A stretch of 63,941 nt of DNA, from contig DASVRA010000003.1 in the NCBI GenBank assembly GCA_036388855.1, positions 1-63,941 of the forward strand, in the 5' to 3' direction. Shown in pieces: positions 8,260 through 18,364 of this stretch (positions are counted from its first letter, which is position 1; the number at the start of each line of letters is the position of its first letter). Below the pieces are notes generated by a model. That model was not told where the DNA came from. It was given only the letters and a program-made list of their open reading frames with translations, and ran no database searches. This stretch comes from DASVRA01 sp036388855 (GTDB lineage: Bacteria; Pseudomonadota; Alphaproteobacteria; Caulobacterales; Caulobacteraceae). Made by a program: the position numbers and the translations under genes.

Positions 8260-9846
8260 TCACGGCTCAAAGCTCCCGCCGCCGCCGCCGCCGGGTTCGC
8301 GCCTCAGGGCGGCCCGCAGTTCGGCGCGGGTGACGGCTCTGAAGGCCAGCACGGCGATGGTGTAGGTCAAAAGCCCGGCGACGGTGACGACCAGCACCGC
8401 CACCTCCTTGCGCCAGAGAAGCTGGGACAGGCGCTCGTAGTTGGCCGCGCACGCCCAGAGGAGCGCCGCCATCAACGCAGTCGCCGCGCCCATGCGCAGC
8501 AGCCGTTTGGCGACCGCGCCTTGGAGCCTGTAGACGCCCTCACGGCGCAGCGTGCCCGAGAGCAGCAGCACGTTGACCCAGGCGGCGAGGCTGGTGGCGA
8601 CCGCGAGGCCGACGACCCCGTCCATGCCTAGCCGGTCCAGGCCGAAGTAGAGCGAGGCCCCCAGCACCACGTTCACCGCCACCGAAATCATGGCGAAGTG
8701 CATCGGCCGGCGCATGTCCTGGCGCGCGAAGTAGGGCGGGGTGAACACCTTGGCCAGGACGAAGGCGGGTATGCCCCAGGCGAAGTGGCGCAGCACGTCG
8801 GCCGTTCGCGCCGCGTCCCCGTGGGTGAAGGCGCCGCGCGTCACCGTCGCGTCGATGACGAAATAGGGCATCACGAACAGTGCGGCGGCGGCGGGCAGGG
8901 TGAAGGCCATGGCCAGGGCCACGCCGTCATCCAGGGTGGCGTTTGCGCCTGCCTCGTCGCCGCTGACGAAGGATCGGGTCAGGCGCGGCACCAGGGCAAG
9001 GCCGATGGCCACGCCGACAAGGCCCAGCGGCAGCTGGTAGAGCCGGTCGGCGTTGTAGAGCACCGAGCGGGCGCCGGCGTCCGATCCGGTCAGCACCTGG
9101 CTGACCAACGAGTTGATCTGCATCGCCCCGCCGGCCACTGCGCCCGGCACCGCCAGCACCACCACCCGTCGCACCACCGCCGACAGCTGCGGCCAGCCGA
9201 TGCGCAGCCGCACGCCCAGCCTTTGCACGCCCCACCACAGGAGCCCCGCCTGCAGCAGGCCGGCCACGGCCACCGCGGCGGAGGTGGCGAGCAGCGCACG
9301 CTCTCGCTCCTCGATCAGCACCAGCGGCACGAGGGTGCAGACGTTGAGCAGGGCGGGAACCGCGGCCGAGAGCGCGAAGCGGCCCGCGGTGTTGAGCACG
9401 CCCGACAGCAGCGAGGCCACCGCCATGCAGGCGAGGTAGGGCATGGCCAGTTGAGTGGCGATGGTCGCCAGCCGCAGCACGTCGGGCTTGTCGCGGTAGG
9501 CCGAGAGCAGCCACGGCATCAGCAGCGGCATCAGGAGCTGGACGACGATCACGAAAGCGGCGACCACGAACAGCAGGAAGGAGAGCGACTGCGATGCGGT
9601 GTCAGCGGCGGCGGCCTCGCCGTCCTCGGTGCGGACGCGGCCGTAAACCGGCACGAAGGCCTGGGCGAAGGCCCCCTCGGCGAACAGGCGGCGGAACAGG
9701 TTGGGCGCCATCAGGGCGGTGGCGAAGGCGTCCATCAGCGGCCCCTGGCCGAATCGGTTGGCCAGCGCCAGGTCGCGGGCGAAGCCGAGCACGCGGCTCC
9801 CCAGCGTCAGGGCCGCCTGGACCAGGGTGTTGCGCGCGAGGCTCAT
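8260..9846 (-). CDS. murJ: Lipid II flippase MurJ (MviN)
   Basis: This 528-residue integral membrane protein of the MOP/MATE-like superfamily translocates the peptidoglycan precursor lipid II across the inner membrane. Successive hydrophobic segments cover most of the protein, consistent with about 14 membrane helices. The N-terminal MurJ signature is clear (SRVLGFARDLALANRFGQG, then NLFRRLFAEGAFAQAFVPVY at about residues 50-70). The C terminus ends in a glycine-rich tail after the last helix, which is family-variable. A lipoprotein gene precedes it and trpS follows on the same strand. Confidence 0.96.
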   Translation of the reverse strand: MSLARNTLVQAALTLGSRVLGFARDLALANRFGQGPLMDAFATALMAPNLFRRLFAEGAFAQAFVPVYGRVRTEDGEAAAADTASQSLSFLLFVVAAFVIVVQLLMPLLMPWLLSAYRDKPDVLRLATIATQLAMPYLACMAVASLLSGVLNTAGRFALSAAVPALLNVCTLVPLVLIEERERALLATSAAVAVAGLLQAGLLWWGVQRLGVRLRIGWPQLSAVVRRVVVLAVPGAVAGGAMQINSLVSQVLTGSDAGARSVLYNADRLYQLPLGLVGVAIGLALVPRLTRSFVSGDEAGANATLDDGVALAMAFTLPAAAALFVMPYFVIDATVTRGAFTHGDAARTADVLRHFAWGIPAFVLAKVFTPPYFARQDMRRPMHFAMISVAVNVVLGASLYFGLDRLGMDGVVGLAVATSLAAWVNVLLLSGTLRREGVYRLQGAVAKRLLRMGAATALMAALLWACAANYERLSQLLWRKEVAVLVVTVAGLLTYTIAVLAFRAVTRAELRAALRREPGGGGGGSFEP

Positions 9847-9907
9847 GGGGCGAGCGCTAAGGTGCGCCGGGCAAGGTTGGCAAGCGGCGCCGGGAAGTCG
9901 ACCTTGG

Positions 9908-10270
9908 TCAGCCGGGCGATTGGCCTGGATAATTGTAGGGGTCGGGGAGGGCGCCCTGGGGCTGGGGCGCGTTGGGGTCGGGTGGGGCGCCCTGGATGGG
10001 AGCGGAGCGAGGCGGCGGGACGTCGCCGCGTTGCCAGTTGCTCTGCCAGTTGCGCTGCTCCTCCGCGGACTGCGGGCCTTGGGGATCGGCCGCGGGCGCG
10101 GCTTCGGCCCGGGCGCGGGCGGCGGCGGCGCGGGCCTCGGTCTGGTCCGTGCTTGCCTGGGGCGCCTCGCCGAACATCGGAGGCGGGACGGTCAGGTCGT
10201 CCTGGTGACCGCAGGCGGCCAGGCAGGCGCCCCCAACCAACAGGCTCAGGGTCAGGAGGCGGGCGGGCAT
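9908..10270 (-). CDS. Small proline/alanine-rich lipoprotein
   Basis: This predicted lipoprotein has 120 residues. The signal peptide ends in a lipobox, LAAC, with Cys at about residue 20. The mature part is polar and low in complexity: an Ala/Arg/Glu segment (about 45-65), a NWQSNWQRGD patch, then a Pro/Gln-rich tail with the repeated tripeptide-like units DPNAP and LPDPYNYP. No catalytic motif is visible and the function is unknown. Similar short lipoproteins occur near a TlpA-like gene in related genomes, usually beside argH and lysA; those two genes are not here. It lies 61 bases upstream of murJ on the same strand and is divergent from tlpA. Confidence 0.65.
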   Translation of the reverse strand: MPARLLTLSLLVGGACLAACGHQDDLTVPPPMFGEAPQASTDQTEARAAAARARAEAAPAADPQGPQSAEEQRNWQSNWQRGDVPPPRSAPIQGAPPDPNAPQPQGALPDPYNYPGQSPG

Positions 10271-10394
10271 GGCTGGGCTCCAAGCTGTGCGGGGTCAACG
10301 GCTCAGTGGGCCAGTTGGTTCGCCGGGCCAAGCCGCCCCCAGGCTTGCCGCAAGCGTTCACCGCCCCTATCGCGGCGGCCATGGAGATCGCCGC

Positions 10395-11012
10395 ATGACC
10401 AGCCAAGACCAGCCCTCCGGCCCCGACCGGTCCAGCCGCAAGCTGGTCTGGCTGATGCTAACCGCGGCCACCGTCGCTGTGATGGCTACGATTGCCACGC
10501 TGCTGTTCGCCCAGCCCGGCGAGGCGCGAGGGCTGCAGCCGCTGGCGCGCGGCGCGATGGCCAAGCTGAAGGTGGCCGAGCCGCCGCGCCCGGCGCCCGC
10601 GGCGACGTTCACCGGCCCGCGCGGCGAGCGCACCAGCCTCGCCCGGTTCCGCGGCAAGGTCGCCGTGGTGAACTTCTGGGCCACCTGGTGCGCGCCGTGC
10701 GTGAAGGAGATGCCCACGCTGGCGAGGCTCCAGGCCGACTACGCCCGCCAGCCATTGGCGGTCGTGCCGATCAGCCTGGACAGCGAGAGCGCCAATCCCA
10801 AGGCGCGCGCGTTCATCGCCAAGCACCGGCCGCTGCAGTATTACGCGGCCCCGTTGAGCATGGCGTTTTCAATGAAGCCGCCGGCGCCGGGGCTGCCGAC
10901 CACCCTGATCCTCGACAAGCAGGGGCGCGAGCGGGCGCGGCTGTCGTCCGACGCCGACTGGTCGAGCCCCGCCGCGCGCGCGGTGATCGACCAGCTGCTG
11001 CGCGAGGGCTGA
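10395..11012 (+). CDS. TlpA-family membrane-anchored thioredoxin
   Basis: This 205-residue thiol-disulphide oxidoreductase is probably tethered to the inner membrane with its thioredoxin domain in the periplasm. A single membrane helix lies at about residues 17-37. The thioredoxin fold begins near residue 65 and carries the active site FWATWCAPCVKEMPTL around residue 97, with the WCAPC dithiol intact; the cis-Pro region is LPTTLILDKQG near residue 174. TlpA/ResA-type proteins reduce apocytochromes or copper-insertion partners, but the substrate cannot be told here. The start at 10395 was chosen because it sits directly before the polar N terminus and membrane helix. It is divergent from the lipoprotein gene. 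Confidence 0.88.
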   Translation: MTSQDQPSGPDRSSRKLVWLMLTAATVAVMATIATLLFAQPGEARGLQPLARGAMAKLKVAEPPRPAPAATFTGPRGERTSLARFRGKVAVVNFWATWCAPCVKEMPTLARLQADYARQPLAVVPISLDSESANPKARAFIAKHRPLQYYAAPLSMAFSMKPPAPGLPTTLILDKQGRERARLSSDADWSSPAARAVIDQLLREG

Positions 11013-11028
11013 CGGCGGCCCCGGCGCG

Positions 11029-11056
11029 TTGACTTCCGAGCGCCTCATCGTATATG
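11029..11056 (+). promoter_or_regulatory. Sigma-70-type promoter of rplU
   Basis: A TTGACT hexamer at 11029-11034 and TATATG at 11051-11056 are separated by 16 bases. This is a good match to a house-keeping -35/-10 promoter and lies about 104 bases upstream of the rplU start. It sits just past the tlpA stop, so the ribosomal module probably has its own strong promoter. Confidence 0.6.
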
Positions 11057-11066
11057 TCGCCGCTTC

Positions 11067-11090
11067 CGCCCGCGGGTCCGCTCGCGGGCG
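11067..11090 (+). promoter_or_regulatory. Perfect GC hairpin in the rplU leader
   Basis: An 8-base perfect inverted repeat, CGCCCGCG at 11067-11074 and CGCGGGCG at 11083-11090, flanks an 8-base loop. It would lie just downstream of the predicted rplU transcription start. Ribosomal protein leaders often fold into autoregulatory structures, but no L21 leader from this group is recognised here, so the role is inferred from position alone. Confidence 0.4.
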
Positions 11091-11159
11091 TTGGCATTTA
11101 TGGCGGACGGCCCTTCGCGCAGCGCGCGGGTCCCGCACCCAAGTCAAGGACGCGCTCTC

Positions 11160-11849
11160 ATGTTCGCGGTGATCAGGACCGGCGGCAAGCAATACCGGGT
11201 CAGCCCCGGCGACCTTCTGGTCGTGGAGAAGCTCGACGGCGATCCGGGCGCCGAGCTCAGCTTCGACCAGGTGCTGATGATGGGCGAGGGCGAGCAGATC
11301 ACCGTCGGCGCCCCGGCCGTGGCCGGCGCCCTGGTGCGCGCCACCCTGGTGGAAACCCGCAAGGGCGAGAAGATCAAGGTCTTCAAGAAAATCCGCCGTC
11401 AGGGCTACCGCCGCACCCAAGGTCACCGCCAGTGGGAGTCGGTGCTGCGCGTCACCGGCATCGAAGGCTCCGGCCAGTCCGCCCGGTGGGACGGAGAGGT
11501 GAACCTGACGCCGCGCTCGGTGCTGACCGCCCGGGCCCGCGGCATGAAGGCCGAATTCGGCACGCCTGCCGCGTCGGCCGCACCCGCCGTTGAAGCCGCT
11601 CCCGTGACGGAGCCGAAGGCTCCGGCGCGCAAAAAGGCTGCCAAGCCCGCCGCCGAGGCGCCGATGGACGGCGCGCTGGTCGAGCAGCCGATCTCCGAAA
11701 CGCCCGCCGAGGCGCCGCAGACCATCGCCAACCCGCAAGCCCAGGCCGGCGAAGGAGCGCAGGCCGGAACCGAAACCGCCGAGGCCGCGCCGAAGAAGCC
11801 GCGCGCCAAGAAGGCCAAGCCCGCCGCCGACGAAGGCGGCGAGGGCTGA
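11160..11849 (+). CDS. rplU: 50S ribosomal protein L21 with long C-terminal extension
   Basis: Residues 1-105 are a standard L21 protein (MFAVIRTGGKQYRVSPGDLL to a KIRRQGYRRTQGHRQ rRNA-binding stretch), which binds 23S rRNA domain I. The remaining roughly 125 residues form an Ala/Glu/Pro/Lys-rich extension ending in a basic KKPRAKKAKPAADEG tail. Bacterial L21 is usually about 100 residues, so the protein here (229) is more than double. The start at 11160 has an AAGGA ribosome-binding site 9 bases upstream and gives the canonical N terminus; the in-frame upstream ATG lacks this. It forms an operon with rpmA and obgE. Confidence 0.95.
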   Translation: MFAVIRTGGKQYRVSPGDLLVVEKLDGDPGAELSFDQVLMMGEGEQITVGAPAVAGALVRATLVETRKGEKIKVFKKIRRQGYRRTQGHRQWESVLRVTGIEGSGQSARWDGEVNLTPRSVLTARARGMKAEFGTPAASAAPAVEAAPVTEPKAPARKKAAKPAAEAPMDGALVEQPISETPAEAPQTIANPQAQAGEGAQAGTETAEAAPKKPRAKKAKPAADEGGEG

Positions 11850-11871
11850 ACCGCAGACAGGACCTGAGAGA

Positions 11872-12144
11872 ATGGCACACAAGAAATCCGGCGGCTCCTC
11901 GCGCAACGGCCGCGACTCGGCCGGCCAGCGCCTCGGCGTGAAGAAGTTCGGCGGCGAGGCGGTCCTGGCCGGCAACATCCTGGTGCGCCAGCGCGGGACG
12001 AAGTTCCATGCGGGCGCCAACGTCGGCATCGGCCGCGACCACACCCTGTTCGCGCTGGTGGACGGCAAGGTCGGCTTCGTCTCCGGCAAGAACGACCGCA
12101 AGGCCGTCACCGTGATCGCGGCGGACGAGCCCGCTGAAGCCTAA
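11872..12144 (+). CDS. rpmA: 50S ribosomal protein L27
   Basis: This is a 90-residue L27 protein. It begins MAHKKSGGSSRNGRDS, the conserved N-terminal arm that reaches toward the peptidyl transferase centre, and continues with the QRLGVKKFGGE and NILVRQRGTKFHAG signatures. There is no N-terminal leader of the type removed in Firmicutes. It starts 22 bases after rplU and is followed 24 bases later by obgE, the usual bacterial order L21-L27-Obg. Confidence 0.98.
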   Translation: MAHKKSGGSSRNGRDSAGQRLGVKKFGGEAVLAGNILVRQRGTKFHAGANVGIGRDHTLFALVDGKVGFVSGKNDRKAVTVIAADEPAEA

Positions 12145-12168
12145 GGCCCCGGGGCCGAGTTCGCCCCG

Positions 12169-13230
12169 ATGAAGTTCCTCGACCAGGCCAAGGTCTACAT
12201 CCGCTCGGGCGACGGCGGCGGGGGCGCGGTGTCGTTCCGGCGCGAGAAGTTCATCCCCTACGGCGGCCCCGACGGCGGCGACGGCGGCAAGGGCGGCGAC
12301 GTCTGGGTCGAGGCGGTCGACGGCCTGAACACCCTGATCGACTATCGCTACAAACAGCACTTCAAGGCCGCCACCGGCACGCACGGCATGGGCAAGAACC
12401 GTCACGGCGCGAACGCGCAGGACGTGGTGCTGAAGGTCCCCGTCGGCACCCAGGTGCTGGAGGAGGACAACGAGACGCTGCTCGCCGACCTCGATCGGCT
12501 GGGCGCGCGGGTGCTGCTGGCCAAGGGCGGCAACGGCGGCTTCGGCAACGCCCGGTTCAAGGGCCCGGTGAACCAGGCCCCCAAGTTCGCCCTGCCCGGG
12601 CAGGATGGCGAGGAGCGCTGGATCTGGCTGCGGCTCAAGCTGATCGCCGACGTGGGGCTGGTGGGTCTGCCCAACGCCGGCAAGTCCACCTTGCTGGCCG
12701 CGACCAGCGCCGCCACGCCCAAGATCGCGGATTACCCGTTCACGACGCTGACGCCCAACCTCGGCGTGGTCGAACTCTCCGGCAACGAGCGGCTGGTGAT
12801 GGCTGACATTCCCGGCCTGATCGAGGGCGCCTCGGAGGGCGCCGGGATCGGCACGCGCTTTCTCGGCCACATCGAGCGCACCGCGGTGCTGATCCACATG
12901 GTGGACGGGACCCAGGACGATCCGGCCGCCGCCTATCGCACCGTGCGGGAGGAGCTGGAGGCCTACGGGGCGGGGCTGGCCGAGAAGCCCGAGCTGGTCG
13001 CCCTGAACAAGGCCGACGCCCTGGACGAGGAGACCAGGGCGGCGCGGGGGGCCGAACTGGAAGCCGCGGCCGGCAAGCGGCCGTTCGTCGTTTCCGGCGT
13101 ATCGGGCGAAGGCGTGGCCGCCCTGCTGCGCGTGGCCTTCAGGGAGGCGCAGGCGCGCCGGGGCGGCGCAGCCGCGCAACCGGACGCCGCAAGCGCCGCA
13201 GCCGCCGGCTGGACGCCGGAACTCGGCTGA
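12169..13230 (+). CDS. obgE: GTPase ObgE/CgtA
   Basis: This 353-residue Obg-family GTPase acts in late assembly of the 50S subunit and in stress or cell-cycle control. The glycine-rich Obg fold covers about residues 1-158 (DGGGGAVSFRREKFIPYGGP). The G domain follows with G1 GLPNAGKSTLLAA near residue 168, G3 DIPGLIEGA near residue 213 and G4 NKAD near residue 280. There is no C-terminal OCT domain; the tail is Ala-rich, as in other alphaproteobacterial homologues such as Caulobacter CgtA. It closes the rplU-rpmA-obgE operon and is convergent with ribF. Confidence 0.97.
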   Translation: MKFLDQAKVYIRSGDGGGGAVSFRREKFIPYGGPDGGDGGKGGDVWVEAVDGLNTLIDYRYKQHFKAATGTHGMGKNRHGANAQDVVLKVPVGTQVLEEDNETLLADLDRLGARVLLAKGGNGGFGNARFKGPVNQAPKFALPGQDGEERWIWLRLKLIADVGLVGLPNAGKSTLLAATSAATPKIADYPFTTLTPNLGVVELSGNERLVMADIPGLIEGASEGAGIGTRFLGHIERTAVLIHMVDGTQDDPAAAYRTVREELEAYGAGLAEKPELVALNKADALDEETRAARGAELEAAAGKRPFVVSGVSGEGVAALLRVAFREAQARRGGAAAQPDAASAAAAGWTPELG

Positions 13231-13265
13231 GGCTGTTCGCGGCGCAGCCTGTTCCCTACCCCCAC

Positions 13266-13334
13266 GCGGCCGAGATGGCCGCACTTCCCCACCCCAAGCG
13301 CTACGCGCTCTTCCCTCCCTATGAAGGGGAGGGG
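13266..13334. repeat. Composite intergenic hairpin element
   Basis: The gap between the convergent obgE and ribF genes holds three short inverted repeats in a row. They are GCGGCC/GGCCGC (13266-13271 and 13277-13282), AGCGC/GCGCT (13297-13301 and 13305-13309) and CCCTCCC/GGGAGGG (13313-13319 and 13327-13333). Clustered hairpins of this kind are typical of dispersed intergenic repeats in Caulobacterales and may also terminate both genes. No second copy of the full unit was noticed in this window. Confidence 0.45.
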
Positions 13335-13347
13335 GAGACGGGGGATG

Positions 13348-14292
13348 TCAGCAATTCGGCTGGGCGAGCACTTCCCGCGCTCGCTGCGCGTCGACCCGGA
13401 CTTGGGCGGCCATGGCGTCCAGTGAGTCGAACTTCGCGTCGGGGCGGAGGAAGTCCATAAGTTCGACCTCAATGGTTCGGCCGTAGAGATCCTCGTCGAA
13501 GTCGAAGATCCAGACCTCTAGCCGCTCGTCGGCGGGGCCGATGGTTTCGGCGCTCCCTAGGTAAGCGACGGCGGGGAGGCGGCGGCCGTCGGGCAGGCGG
13601 GCGTAGGCGGCGTAGATGCCGGGGCGGGGGCGGGCATAGTCGCCCAGCTGCAGGTTAGCGGTGGGGAAGCCCAGGGGGCGGCCGAGGCCGCGGCCCTTGC
13701 GGACGACGCCTTCGATGGCGAAGGGGCGGCCGAGGACGCGGGCGGCGTGACGCGGGTCGCCTTCGGCAAGGGCGGCGCGGGCGGCGGTGGAGGAGAGCTT
13801 GGCGCCGGCTTCACCCTCCACAGGCTGAACCACGGTGATGTCGAAGCCGAGGCGTTCGCCCTCGCGGCAAAGCTGGGCGGCGTCGCCGTGGCGGCCCTGC
13901 CCGTAGGTGAAGTCGAAGCCGACGGCGACGTGGCGCACGCCCAGGCCCTGGGCCAGCACCTCGCGGGCGAACGATTCAGCCGGCATGCGGGCGAGTCCAG
14001 CGTCGAAGGGGAGCAGGTAGAGGAGGTCCACGCCGGCGGCGTCGAGGCGGCGATCACGCTGCGCGGGGCCGGTCAGGCGAAAGGGCGGTGCGGCGGGCGT
14101 GAAGAAGCGGCGCGGGTGGGGTTCGAAGCTGACCACTCCGAGCTGTGCGCCTAACCGCCGGGCCCCGGCGGCGGCGGCCTCGATCACGGCCCGGTGGCCC
14201 CGGTGCACGCCATCGAAGGCGCCCATGGCCACCGCGGCGCCGCGGTCAGTCGGCGGGAGGCCGCGCCAGCCCTGGACGGTGCGCAGGGTCAA
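13348..14292 (-). CDS. ribF: Bifunctional riboflavin kinase / FAD synthetase
   Basis: This 314-residue enzyme phosphorylates riboflavin to FMN and adenylates FMN to FAD. The N-terminal FAD synthetase domain shows MGAFDGVHRGHRAVIEAA near residue 23, the nucleotidyltransferase GxxDxxHxGH motif. A second signature, FDFTYGQGRHGD, lies near residue 125. The C-terminal riboflavin kinase domain carries GRPLGFPTANLQL and PRPGIYAAYARL (about residues 208-235). Length is normal. It overlaps the MaoC-like gene by 4 bases (ATGA) and is the last gene of a run that starts with the electron transfer flavoprotein, whose cofactor is FAD. Confidence 0.95.
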   Translation of the reverse strand: MTLRTVQGWRGLPPTDRGAAVAMGAFDGVHRGHRAVIEAAAAGARRLGAQLGVVSFEPHPRRFFTPAAPPFRLTGPAQRDRRLDAAGVDLLYLLPFDAGLARMPAESFAREVLAQGLGVRHVAVGFDFTYGQGRHGDAAQLCREGERLGFDITVVQPVEGEAGAKLSSTAARAALAEGDPRHAARVLGRPFAIEGVVRKGRGLGRPLGFPTANLQLGDYARPRPGIYAAYARLPDGRRLPAVAYLGSAETIGPADERLEVWIFDFDEDLYGRTIEVELMDFLRPDAKFDSLDAMAAQVRVDAQRAREVLAQPNC

Positions 14293-14714
14293 GCGCCGTT
14301 CCGGCGCGGGGCGATCACCACCGCCTCGCCATCGACCGCGACCTTGCCGCCCACCAGGCAGACGGTGGAGAGGGTGACCTTGGCGCGCTTGTCGTCGACG
14401 TGGGCGACGACCACGCGGGTGGTGAGTTCGTCGCCGATGCGCACGGGGCGTTTGAAGTTCATCGTCTGGGAGACGTAGATCGCGCCGGGGCCGGGCAACC
14501 GGGTGCCGAGAATCGCGGACACGTAGGCGCCGGCGAGCATGCCGTGGGCGACGCGGCCCTTGAAGGCGGTGGTGGCGGCGAAGGCCTCGTCCAGGTGCAG
14601 GGGGTTGTCGTCGCCTGAGACGGCGGAGAAGTCGCGGATGTCGGTTTCGGTGACGGTGTGGCGGGTTTCCGCCTGGTCGCCGACATTGAGGTCTTCCAGG
14701 TACTTGCCGCGCAC
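14289..14714 (-). CDS. MaoC-like hotdog-fold (R)-specific enoyl-CoA hydratase family protein
   Basis: This 141-residue protein has a single hotdog domain of the MaoC dehydratase family. The hydratase signature is visible as the FSAVSGDDNPLHLDEAFA stretch near residues 29-46, including Asp and His at the positions used for catalysis in R-specific enoyl-CoA hydratases, followed by the substrate-loop segment GRVAHGMLAGAYVSAILG. It would hydrate or dehydrate an acyl-CoA intermediate. Its position among acyl-CoA dehydrogenase-type genes and ETF supports a role in fatty acid or polyhydroxyalkanoate metabolism. The exact substrate is unknown. Confidence 0.85.
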   Translation of the reverse strand: MRGKYLEDLNVGDQAETRHTVTETDIRDFSAVSGDDNPLHLDEAFAATTAFKGRVAHGMLAGAYVSAILGTRLPGPGAIYVSQTMNFKRPVRIGDELTTRVVVAHVDDKRAKVTLSTVCLVGGKVAVDGEAVVIAPRRNGA

Positions 14715-14765
14715 GGGCGCTCCTTTGGTGGTGGGCGCGGCCGTTCTAGCGCGCGACTCGAAGGG

Positions 14766-15635
14766 TCACCAACGCAGTTCGCCGGTGGCGTAGCGGGCGT
14801 GGGCGCCCGCCAGGGCCAGCAGCCGTTCGATGCGCGCCGGATCAAGGCCGCCCGAGCCGTCGCGCAGCTCCCGCGCATGAATGCCGGCGACGATGAACAG
14901 CAGGTCGAAACCCTGGCCGTTCGCCCCAAGCACGTCGGTCGGGATTCCGTCGCCAACGGCCAGGATCTCCGACGCCGCCGGCGTCCGTCCCAGCGTCGCG
15001 GTGAGTTCGCGGCAGGCGAGTTCGTAAATCGGCGCATGGGGCTTGCCGGCCATCAGCACCTTGCCGCCCATGGCCTCGTAGACATCGGCCAGGGCCCCGG
15101 CGCAGGGGATCATCTGCCTGCCACGCTGCACCACCCGGTCGGGGTTGGCGCAGACCATCTCCAGCCCCCCCGCCAGCGCGCGCTGGAACAGCGGCCGGTA
15201 GTCCTCGGGCGTGTCGGCTTCGTCGTCGTAGAGCCCGGTGCACGAAATCACCGCCGCCGCCCCGGGGTCTTCCACGAACTCCAGCTGCAGGCCTTCATAG
15301 AAGGGCGCGTCGCGCGGCGGCCCCACCGCCAGCACCGGCCCGGGCGCGCGCGTCTTCAGCAGTTCGCGCGTGGCGTCGCCCGAGGTGGCCACCGCGTCCC
15401 AGGCCGTGTCGGGCACCCCCAGTTCGCGCATCTGCTCGGTGAAGCTCGCGCGCGGGCGGGGCGAGTTGGACAGCAGGACGACCGCGCCGCCGTCTTGCCG
15501 ATACCGCGCCAGCGCCGCGCAGGCCGGCTCGAACGCGCGGCGGCCGTTGTGGACCACGCCCCAGACATCGCAGATCAGCGCCGGATACCGTGGCGCAAGC
15601 TCCGAAAGACCTTTGACGAGGACGGGGGTGGGCAC
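14766..15635 (-). CDS. HAD-superfamily class IIA hydrolase (TIGR01459-like)
   Basis: This 289-residue cytoplasmic phosphatase-like protein belongs to the haloacid dehalogenase superfamily with a class IIA cap. Motif I is CDVWGVVHNG near residue 23: the nucleophilic Asp is present, while the usual second Asp (DxD) is Trp, a pattern I associate with the TIGR01459 subfamily. Motif II is VLLSNSPRPR near residue 53, the conserved MAGKPHAPIY is near residue 195, and motif III is AVGDGIPTDVLGA near residue 226. The substrate is unknown; related proteins act on small phosphorylated metabolites. It sits between hbd and the MaoC gene and is probably cotranscribed. Confidence 0.85.
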   Translation of the reverse strand: MPTPVLVKGLSELAPRYPALICDVWGVVHNGRRAFEPACAALARYRQDGGAVVLLSNSPRPRASFTEQMRELGVPDTAWDAVATSGDATRELLKTRAPGPVLAVGPPRDAPFYEGLQLEFVEDPGAAAVISCTGLYDDEADTPEDYRPLFQRALAGGLEMVCANPDRVVQRGRQMIPCAGALADVYEAMGGKVLMAGKPHAPIYELACRELTATLGRTPAASEILAVGDGIPTDVLGANGQGFDLLFIVAGIHARELRDGSGGLDPARIERLLALAGAHARYATGELRW

Positions 15636-15651
15636 GGGCGGACGCCGCGCC

Positions 15652-16527
<876 letters not shown>

Positions 16528-16555
16528 GGGTGCTTGTGTCCTGGGTTGGGGCCGC

Positions 16556-17499
<944 letters not shown>

Positions 17500-17500
<1 letters not shown>

Positions 17501-18252
17501 CAGAGCACTCCCGCTTCGTTCTTCAGCTTCATCACTAGGTCGGCGGCGTTTTCGACCTTGATCCCGGCCTGGCGCTTGGGCGGCTCGGCCACCTTCACCA
17601 CCGTCAGCCGCGGCGCCACGTCCACGCCGTAGTCCGCCGGCGTCTTCTGCTCCAGCGGCTTGGCCCGCGCCTTCATGATGTTGGGCAGCGAGGCGTAGCG
17701 CGGCTCGTTCAGGCGCAGGTCGGCGGTGACGATCGCCGGCAGGTCCACCTCCAGCGTCTGCAGCCCCCCGTCCACTTCGCGAGTCACCCGCGCCTTGTCC
17801 CCCTCCACCTCGATCCTGGAGGCGAAGGTCGCCTGCGGCCAGCCGAGCAGGGCGGCCAGCATCTGGCCGGTGGCGTTGTTGTCGCCGTCGATCGCCTGCT
17901 TGCCCATCAGCACCAGCCCCGGCTGCTGCTCCTCCACAATCGCCTTGAGCAGCTTGGCGGCGTTCAGCGGCTCCAGCGCGTCGGGATCGGTAATTACCAG
18001 GATCGCCCGGTCGGCGCCCATGGCCAGGGCGGTGCGCAGGGTCTCCTGGCTCTGCTGCACGCCCATGGAGATGGCGACGATTTCAGTAACGACGCCCTTC
18101 TCCTTCAGCCGCACGGCCTCCTCGACGGCGATCTCGTCGAAGGGGTTCATGCTCATCTTGACGTTGGCGAGGTCGACGCCCGTGCCGTCGGGCTTCACCC
18201 GCACCTTGACGTTATAGTCGATCACCCGCTTGACGGTGACGAGGACCTTCAT
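17500..18252 (-). CDS. etfB: Electron transfer flavoprotein beta subunit
   Basis: This 250-residue AMP-binding partner of EtfA begins MKVLVTVKRVIDYNVKVRV. Conserved stretches include the NPFDEIAVEEAVRLKEKG segment near residue 37, the ADRAILV region, the GKQAIDGDNNATGQM signature near residue 122 and a C-terminal KARAKPLEQKTPADYGVD segment. It heads the compact minus-strand run etfB-etfA-hbd-HAD-maoC-ribF; its promoter should lie in the 112-base gap before the divergent small gene at 18365. Confidence 0.96.
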
Positions 18253-18364
18253 CGGCCGCTTTCCCGCTGTTTGCTGCGGCGCGACATCTGCCGCCCGCCC
18301 CCGCTCAAGTCAACGCGAGCGCCAGCTTGAACGCCCGGGGGCGCGGCCCCATACCCCAGCTCGC

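Noticed and set aside
8698..10398. Open frame of 566 codons opposite murJ and the small lipoprotein
   Set aside because: It crosses two genes and an intergenic region. The sequence is dominated by His, Gln, Arg and Gly as expected for a GC-rich antisense frame.
11452..13284. Open frame of 610 codons on the minus strand antisense to rplU-rpmA-obgE
   Set aside because: It mirrors three well-identified genes on the other strand. Its composition (Arg, Ala, Gly, His, Gln) is typical of antisense frames in very GC-rich DNA, and no domain is seen.
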